Shown here: positions 10,438-15,504 of the stretch, piece by piece
Layout of the letters: each line of letters begins with the position of its first letter
Numbering within the stretch: position 1 is the stretch's first letter
Source of the DNA: Hymenopellis radicata
Lineage: Eukaryota; Basidiomycota; Agaricomycetes; Agaricales; Physalacriaceae
Assembly (NCBI GenBank): GCA_015501595.1
Contig: JADNRX010001050.1
Coordinates: 1 to 15,504 of the forward strand
Direction of reading: 5' to 3'
Length of the DNA: 15,504 bases
Notes under the pieces: generated by a model
Told to the model about the DNA's origin: nothing
Databases searched by the model: none
The model's input: only the letters and a program-made list of their open reading frames with translations
Translations under genes and position numbers: made by a program

Positions 10438-10573
10438 ATTAAATCGTTCTTTTCAGCAGTATCTGTAAAATGCGGGGTAGGTAGGAAAGGACGTGAACTG
10501 TACTACTCCACTTTCAAATTTAAAACCCAGAGTTCACCTGTGCCTAATGGAATCAGATTCACCGGGGCTTGCC
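10438..10573. other. junction between plus-strand element genes and minus-strand remnants
   Basis: AT-rich start (AAATTAAATC from 10435) then mixed sequence. No gene, terminal repeat or target duplication is visible. It holds the boundary between the recombinase stop and the tail of the chitin synthase remnant. Confidence 0.4.
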
Positions 10574-11475
10574 TCAAACGCGTGAAGAGTGACCTAGGTC
10601 AGGTGGCCAGTGGGTTGGGTGATGAGTGTGTTTACTTTGGTCGTCCAAGCACATAGGCGGCATCATACCGTACCCGCTGCCCATAGCATACCCAAACCAA
10701 GACTGCCCGCCGTGTTCTGATAGCCCAATGGCTGCACGGGAGCTGAGGTATGCCATCATACCGTGACTGCTGGGCGGCGCGTTGGGACATGTTGCTGATG
10801 GAGGGTTGGCTTCCAAGTTTGCGGACGTTCAGGTTCGAACTGTTGCTCATCGTCAGGTTCGTGTCGCGGTAGTAATCGCCAGACTGAGATCCTGGCTGAT
10901 ACTGATGGTGGGATTCGTCGCGGGAGGGTGGTGCGTGCGAGCGCGAACAAGATTTGCTGTCGTAGCCCGCGTCGTCCGAACGCCTCGAGCCAGTCCCCCA
11001 AGCGTCCGCCTCATATTCTGAAAAAGAGTTTCAGTAACCTAGATGATGTTGTAACGAACGAGCGACGCACAGCTGACCTTCTTCAATGGGATCATAGACT
11101 CGTCAGACGGGTGTAACCCCATGAGAACTCGTCCATTCAGAACGAATACATTGGTAAAAAGAAGCCATAGATATGGTATCTGCATCACAGTCAGCAAAAG
11201 AGTGAATGCAGAATGCAGACAGGCAGCGGCGATACATACAACGATCCAACCTATAAGCATGAACTCTCGTTTGAGAAGGAAAATGATCATCTAGGACAAC
11301 ATCAATCAATGGTCGTTGTAATAGAGCGCGACTTACTTGTAAACCGTAGACGACAGCCAACATGATAATAGCGATCTTTGGGAAGGCAGTAGCACCGTCG
11401 ACACACCGATGATCAGGTATAACAGCTAAAGAGAACAAATGAGTTCTCGCAACGGTCCCACACCAAAAGACGTAC
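10574..11475 (-). pseudogene. C-terminal fragment of a chitin synthase, decayed
   Basis: Chitin synthases add N-acetylglucosamine to chitin at the plasma membrane. Reading the minus strand from 11425, the pieces LYLIIGVST, IAIIMLAVVYGLQ, then after an intron (11336-11291) FLLKREFMLIGWIVV, and after a second (11235-11180) GFFLPMYSF and MDEFSWGYTR, follow the transmembrane C-terminal region of fungal chitin synthases. IPLKK (before an intron at 11077-11018) and EYEADAWGTGS continue it into a Ser/Gln-rich tail. A candidate upstream intron is 11475-11426. The codon between YSF and MDEFSW is TGA where the family has Trp, and the frame changes at about 11400, 11180, 11140 and 11018. The catalytic domain (QRRRW, EDR) is absent from the window, so this is a truncated relic. 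The class cannot be fixed from this piece. Confidence 0.72.
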
Positions 11476-11509
11476 GTAAAACGACGGTTGAAGGTATTGG
11501 ATAACCCGC

Positions 11510-12345
11510 TCAGTAACCGAACCCTGCATGGTTGGAACGTAGCGCTCGCAAAACTCGTCGTATGTTCGCGACGTACTCTAATATGGACCACACAGAGTCA
11601 TTTGGACGTATACCACCCAAACGCCAGTACCCATATGCACGAGAGTGTCCAGAGGTGGGCATTCTCGATCGTGAGAGGACCTGAGAGGACTCTGAGGAGG
11701 CACTTCGTTTGGGAGGCGAATCAGGCACCAGCGATTCGTTTGGAATGTCTTCCAACTCGACGGGAAGGAGGGTTGGCGGAGGACCGGTGTCGCTCTTGAA
11801 GGCATCAAGGCGCTTGCGCTTCTTTAACTCTTTCTCGGTGTTCGCCTTCTCAAGGGCGGCAAGTATCTTCGATGGACCTGCCGAGCCAGGAGTCGTAAGG
11901 AGTCGTGGCTGTGGCTGTCGGACCCAGTCGGCAGTTCTCTGGCAGAAAAAATTAGTTTCCAGACAAGTCTAACGGCTGATACGTACATAAAACGCCCAGC
12001 CATCAAACTCTTCTCAAGGGTCTCTTCAGATGTTTCCTACTGTTCCTGGAAGAGTTTGATACGTCTGCCTTTTTGTTAAGACTTTCCAAAACGCCAACGC
12101 CAGGGTGGACCGGAATGCTCTGTGAGGCTGAGAGGCTCGGATTCGCGTTTGGTTCGTTGGAGATAGTCTGGACGACGGCTTTCCAACTCTTGTTGTTCTT
12201 GGGCCATCCTGACCTGGAGGCGGTCGGATTCCCGGTGACTCGATCGCCCGTCAGTCACTCGGCACGCGATACATTCGAACTCCGCCACCAGCTGCCGCCG
12301 CCGCCGCCCGCGCGCGGGTATCTCCTCGCTCACTTCGCAAACTAG
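11510..12345 (-). pseudogene. decayed charged-protein coding region, unrecognised
   Basis: Two coding-like stretches on the minus strand. The first (12333-12076) is rich in Arg, Glu and Gln (for example MAQEQQELESRRPDYLQR) and could form a helix. The second is open from about 11948 to 11510 and follows a good intron (donor GTACGT at 11987, acceptor at about 11940); the exon before it reads EEFDGWAFY and the exon after it RTADWV. It continues with KILAALEKANTEKELKKRKR, a likely nuclear localisation signal, and a Ser-rich segment. Near 11575 a second frame (RTYDEFCERYVPTMQGS) looks like the true continuation, so a frameshift is likely. An in-frame TAG (near 12030) and TGA codons separate the pieces. 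I recognise no family. It may be a separate gene from the chitin synthase remnant. Confidence 0.4.
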
Positions 12346-12999
12346 TCAGACGCGTGGTATGAGTCCAGTATCACAGACGAATACCGTCCTCCTCCGCGCG
12401 CGATATATTGCTTTCTACGCACTGCACGCCTTCCGACGTAGCCCCGCCGCCATGCACGGCGCAGTGGGGGCTTCGTAGGCGACCATATCTGAGGCGTTTC
12501 TCTTCCAAGGTCGCTGTATTTATGCGTAGGGAAGCGGCGGGCGCTTCTGTCCCCGAATCTTATGGTTCAACTTTGTTAGATACGAACGCACAACTTGCTG
12601 TCATCAGGAGGCTAGATGTCCATTGCCAATGGATGTTATAGAAGAAAGCACGAATATGAAATTCCGCTGTCGCGTATTTCTAAACTGATGTTTTTAGGTT
12701 ACATAAAGCCCACATGATGTCAATATCAACGCGATCGAAGGTATAGGAAGCATGCGATAGATACAGCGAGAAATGAAATATACGGGTAGCGTCCGTGAAG
12801 GACAGGCGGGTGGAAAAGGGAAAGAACGAGGCGTTTCTCGCTTCGCTTGCCCACGCGAGAGATGAAGTACATATAAGAAGCGCGAGAGTGAGAGAGAGAG
12901 CATGGAAACGCTGGCGGGTAGGCGAGAGGGAGTGAGTGTAGAGAAAATGGCGAAAGCATGAAGCTCGAGACGGCGTAGGAAGACAGTGCGATGTGAGCG
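12346..12999. other. about 650 bases without a recognisable gene
   Basis: Open frames here are short and unconvincing on both strands. The stretch contains a CG-rich patch (12390-12475) and a GA-rich run with GAGAGTGAGAGAGAGAG near 12883-12899, immediately downstream of the stop of the minus-strand gene. It may hold the 3' untranslated region of that gene. Confidence 0.45.
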
Positions 13000-14832
13000 T
13001 TAGCCTTCAATCAACGCCATCGCTGGCTTGCGATTTTTTAACATTAGACGAATGATCTCCTTCTTCATATCTGGGGTTCCGGCAGCATTGATCGCCTTCT
13101 CCAGATTGTGGTTCATCGACACTTCGAAAAGTACGAAGGACGCTATGGTATTGTATTCTCTGCTGTCACGAGGGGCTTTAATGATGCCGGGCAGAAGGTG
13201 CGCAATGTCGTCGAAGTCGTTTTTGCTGGAAACAGCTTCCGACAGTCCGCTGTTCGTCCAAGTCGAACTGTGGGCGGTGTTATAACCACCAGCGATGTGG
13301 CTGAAGAGATTGCGAGATGCAGTGGTATCATCATGATCCATCGATAAATGCGGGATGGAGAAATAACTTGCTACAAACGAAGACCGCGGTGACATCACCC
13401 GTTCCAGGGAATGGGAAGAGGACGTTCCAGCATTGCTCTGGTATGCATTCCCCCAGTTCGTAGGTGGCAACGGCGCAATATTTCCCATACGTGGCGGCTG
13501 CTTGGACAAAGGGCTCCACGAACTATAGGACACGTCATCGGGATCACCTGTAACCACAGGATTTTCTTGAAAGGTCGATGGACCTACAGCTGGTTCATGT
13601 TGAGAACGCCAGTATTGACTAGATCTTCTGGTGTGGCCGTTTCAATCTGCGCAGGAGCGAACACTGATTCAACAGACGAGCCGGACGCGCTACAATTTTC
13701 CAAGTCGTCATCTTCATCCGTAACTGCAAGTGTTTGTTCCAGATACCCTCGACGCCCGGCGCTCTTACGTTTAGAGCGCCGAAGGTTACTGGAGGGTTGC
13801 TCTGCCGTTGCCTTTTGAAGCCGGGATTTGGTCGAGGCGATAGGATTGGCGCGTCTATACTCTTGTTCATACTCGATAGCCTTTTCCACTATGGTATATT
13901 GATCAGTTTACTGTTTCTGCCTAAGTGCGTACATACGTACAGCCGTCGGTTTGGACTTGGGTCAGGCGTAGGATGGCGCGCGCTTTCTTACCTACAAATG
14001 GCTTGCCAATTGTGTCGACAACTATGTCACGAAGGGTCTGCGCTTTCAACTTTGCCCAAGGGAAATGAAAGCGAAGGTCAGCCTGATAAGGAGGTGGCAA
14101 TCCGACAGAGGAACCAGATGGCTCGCTATCGTTGAGTTGGGACATATTTGGTTTCTACATGATCAATGAGCGCTCGGGTGGCTGCCTTAGCCGAACATAA
14201 CATACTTTGACTGTTTGACGACGAGTCCTGCCTTGTTGGGAATTCGTAACTGCGGACTATACAGCGCGTATGAGTCAAATGCTGTATATACATCGCACGC
14301 ATCATACCACTGACCTTAGCTGTGTCTTCATCTTCATCAGAATCGGAGCGTTCGCGTTGGTCGTCAATGATAACACGACGTTTTTTCGCCAACGTTGACA
14401 TCTAGAATTCGAGTGAGGATATTTCTTCGAACCAACCAAAGGTGGCGCCGACCTCAACAGATTCATGTCCTTCGCCTCCATATTCCTCTATTTTGCGCTT
14501 GCTCCTCGTGCCTTGACTTGGATTGGTGGACGAAAATCGCTATAAGACCGTGAGTTACACGCATTGTCCATCCATAATGGGCGCTCACTTCAATTCTTGA
14601 AATACGTTCTTGACCAGGAGACTCCGCGTTCCCGTGTCTAATGTCTGTCGACCAGCGCAATTCTTTGTCCGACTTCGTCTGAAATTTTATGCGCTAAACG
14701 CCACAACAAACTTGCAAGGACACGAACCTCAATAGCTGCCTCACTTTCTTCCTCGTCCATATGACGGACGCCAATTTGTTTGGAATTCGCTTTGCCTGGG
14801 CGATAATTGTTTTGGGGACGACGGGTGTTCAT
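13000..14832 (-). CDS. intact eight-exon gene, predicted nuclear protein with SAP-like motif, about 485 aa
   Basis: Exons on the minus strand: 14832-14728, 14678-14589, 14539-14453, 14401-14315, 14256-14206, 14154-13941, 13888-13588 and 13522-13000. All introns are GT-AG, 49-65 nt, and phases agree throughout, giving one open frame ending in TAA at 13002-13000. The protein has basic clusters typical of nuclear import (SKRK about 77-80; KKRR about 100-103), acidic runs (SDSDEDED) and, at about residues 173-207, WAKLKAQTLRDI followed by GKPFVGKKARAILRL. That spacing of Leu, Gly, Lys and Ile/Leu resembles the SAP DNA-binding helix pair, though weakly. A second basic segment (RRSKRKSAGRR) follows, then Ser-rich sequence and a helical C-terminus. 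The splice at 14452-14402 has a weak donor (GTCGGC; alternative GTTGAG at 14458). If unspliced, the first three exons end at TAG 14404-14402, directly before ATG 14401, which would give two genes. I do not know the family; a chromatin or transcription role is inferred. Confidence 0.7.
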
Positions 14833-15085
14833 AGTGGTGGGATAAACTGCGCACGAATCGAAGAAGATAGCTAAGTATATCACCTTCTTATTTCGAACTC
14901 AGATATTCTCACGCCATCCACATCTGGTAATGGGCCTTGCCGTGAACATATGAGGGGCAGTCCTGCGTCCCAGGGCGTCGGTGAATTCCAGGTTGTCTGC
15001 CCGTGGCTTCTACGCGAGCTCGTCGATCTCGGACTCTGGATGACAACATGAAGAAGCATCACAAAAATCATTAAACACATTAAAG
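14833..15085 (-). promoter_or_regulatory. upstream region of the minus-strand nuclear-protein gene
   Basis: No gene is supported here. It is the expected promoter and 5' untranslated region for the gene starting at 14832. A 66-codon minus-strand frame (15080-14880) is probably chance: I found no splice that joins it in frame to the ATG. No clear TATA box is visible. Confidence 0.35.
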
Positions 15086-15121
15086 GGTCGAATGGCTATG
15101 GAAGGCCATTCCCATTCGACC
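15086..15121. repeat. hairpin-forming inverted repeat
   Basis: GGTCGAATGG (15086-15095) is a perfect 10 bp inverted match to CCATTCGACC (15112-15121). Inside the 16-base loop, ATGG (15098-15101) and CCAT (15106-15109) can pair again. Confidence 0.8.
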
Positions 15122-15131
15122 ACATTCATGA

Positions 15132-15164
15132 CCCTTTCATAGGCCCCGGAAGGCTATGAAAGGG
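15132..15164. repeat. second hairpin-forming inverted repeat
   Basis: CCCTTTCATAG (15132-15142) is a perfect 11 bp inverted match to CTATGAAAGGG (15154-15164), with an 11-base loop. It overlaps the first copy of the direct repeat that follows. Confidence 0.8.
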
Positions 15165-15235
15165 CTGGAAGGCTATGAAAAGCCTTTCAGGCCTTTCAAG
15201 GCCCTTGTACTGTACCTTTTATAGAGTCTTTTGAA
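15148..15235. repeat. direct and inverted copies of a GGAAGGCTATGAAA unit
   Basis: GGAAGGCTATGAAA occurs twice, at 15148-15161 and 15167-15180. Reverse-oriented relatives (AGCCTTTCAGGCCTTTCAAGGCC-like) follow from 15181, split here into AGCCTTTCAGG and CCTTTCAAGGCC, and a further TTGAAGGCCATGAA lies near 15231. The arrangement suggests a decayed miniature element or a palindromic satellite. Ends are not defined. Confidence 0.6.
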
Positions 15236-15309
15236 GGCCATGAATACAGTCTTTTATTCACCATTGTGTAGGCTTTGAACGGGCAGTAAAAGTGAGAATA
15301 AATTGTCAA

Positions 15310-15504
15310 TTATACAGCTATATACAGGTGGTCAGGCCAGCAATCTGAATGATGGTTACCAGGCATGCCGCCACACCTCCAAGGGCAGTCTAGGCCTGTC
15401 GCCGACCATGCGGCAAGTTTCCTCACGTACACGACCCCAGCTGGTGCGCATACTAGACAACGCGCTGTTTCCGGCCGATTTCGTGGATGCCCATATGCAT
15501 GAGC
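15310..15504 (-). CDS. partial open frame at right edge, possibly Cys-rich protein end
   Basis: Open for 64 codons from the window edge to TAA at 15312-15310. It contains C-x2-C (CLVC), then C-x3-C (CPWRC) and further Cys and His, which may bind zinc. The plus strand is also open over the same bases (ATG 15409, segment RPQLVRILDNALFPADF) and reads equally like protein, so the coding strand is undecided. Confidence 0.25.
   Translation of the reverse strand, partial: AHAYGHPRNRPETARCLVCAPAGVVYVRKLAAWSATGLDCPWRCGGMPGNHHSDCWPDHLYIAV

Noticed and set aside
10756..11001. 81-codon minus-strand frame over the chitin synthase tail
   Set aside because: The overlapping frame (EYEADAWGTGS onward) has the low-complexity Ser/Gln composition expected of the tail; this one does not.
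12408..12641. 77-codon plus-strand frame
   Set aside because: No recognisable motif, no neighbouring exon and unremarkable composition; likely chance.
12883..12899. GA-rich run as a telomeric or CRISPR-like repeat
   Set aside because: Short simple sequence only; no spacer pattern and no telomere unit.
13028..14135. Several plus-strand frames of 79-135 codons
   Set aside because: They lie opposite the well-supported spliced minus-strand gene and are shadows of it.

Overview
The window looks like a piece of an Agaricomycete (mushroom-forming basidiomycete) genome. The evidence is the many 45-65 nt GT-AG introns with CTNA-type branch sites, coding sequence with no strong base bias, and several protein types I recognise, from memory and without a search, as repeated families of that class. 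There is no sign of bacterial operons, CRISPR, rRNA or tRNA.

Left half and centre, all on the plus strand (about 480-10437). First comes a broken copy (481-4561) of a large zinc-finger protein family of unknown function, with at least five frame changes and two in-frame stops. Next is a small intact five-exon gene (4830-5872) for a 281-residue protein with a PHD/RING-like C4HC3 finger, a basic stretch and an SR/acidic tail. Then follows an open frame of unknown role (6001-6495) and a decayed non-LTR (LINE-type) reverse transcriptase (6564-8698). Last is a Crypton-like tyrosine recombinase (8811-10437) whose catalytic residues are all present although its N-terminal part is damaged.

Right part, on the minus strand. 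A decayed C-terminal piece of a chitin synthase (10574-11475) lies beside a second decayed charged coding region (11510-12345). After about 650 bases without a gene there is an intact eight-exon gene (14832-13000) for a predicted nuclear protein of about 485 residues with a SAP-like motif. The window closes with a cluster of palindromes built on a GGAAGGCTATGAAA unit (15086-15235) and an edge open frame.

Reading: a repeat-rich, gene-poor island in which mobile-element genes and gene fragments have accumulated next to a normal host gene. Whether the zinc-finger gene, the finger-protein gene and the recombinase belong to one large recombinase-driven element, later invaded by the LINE, is the main open question.
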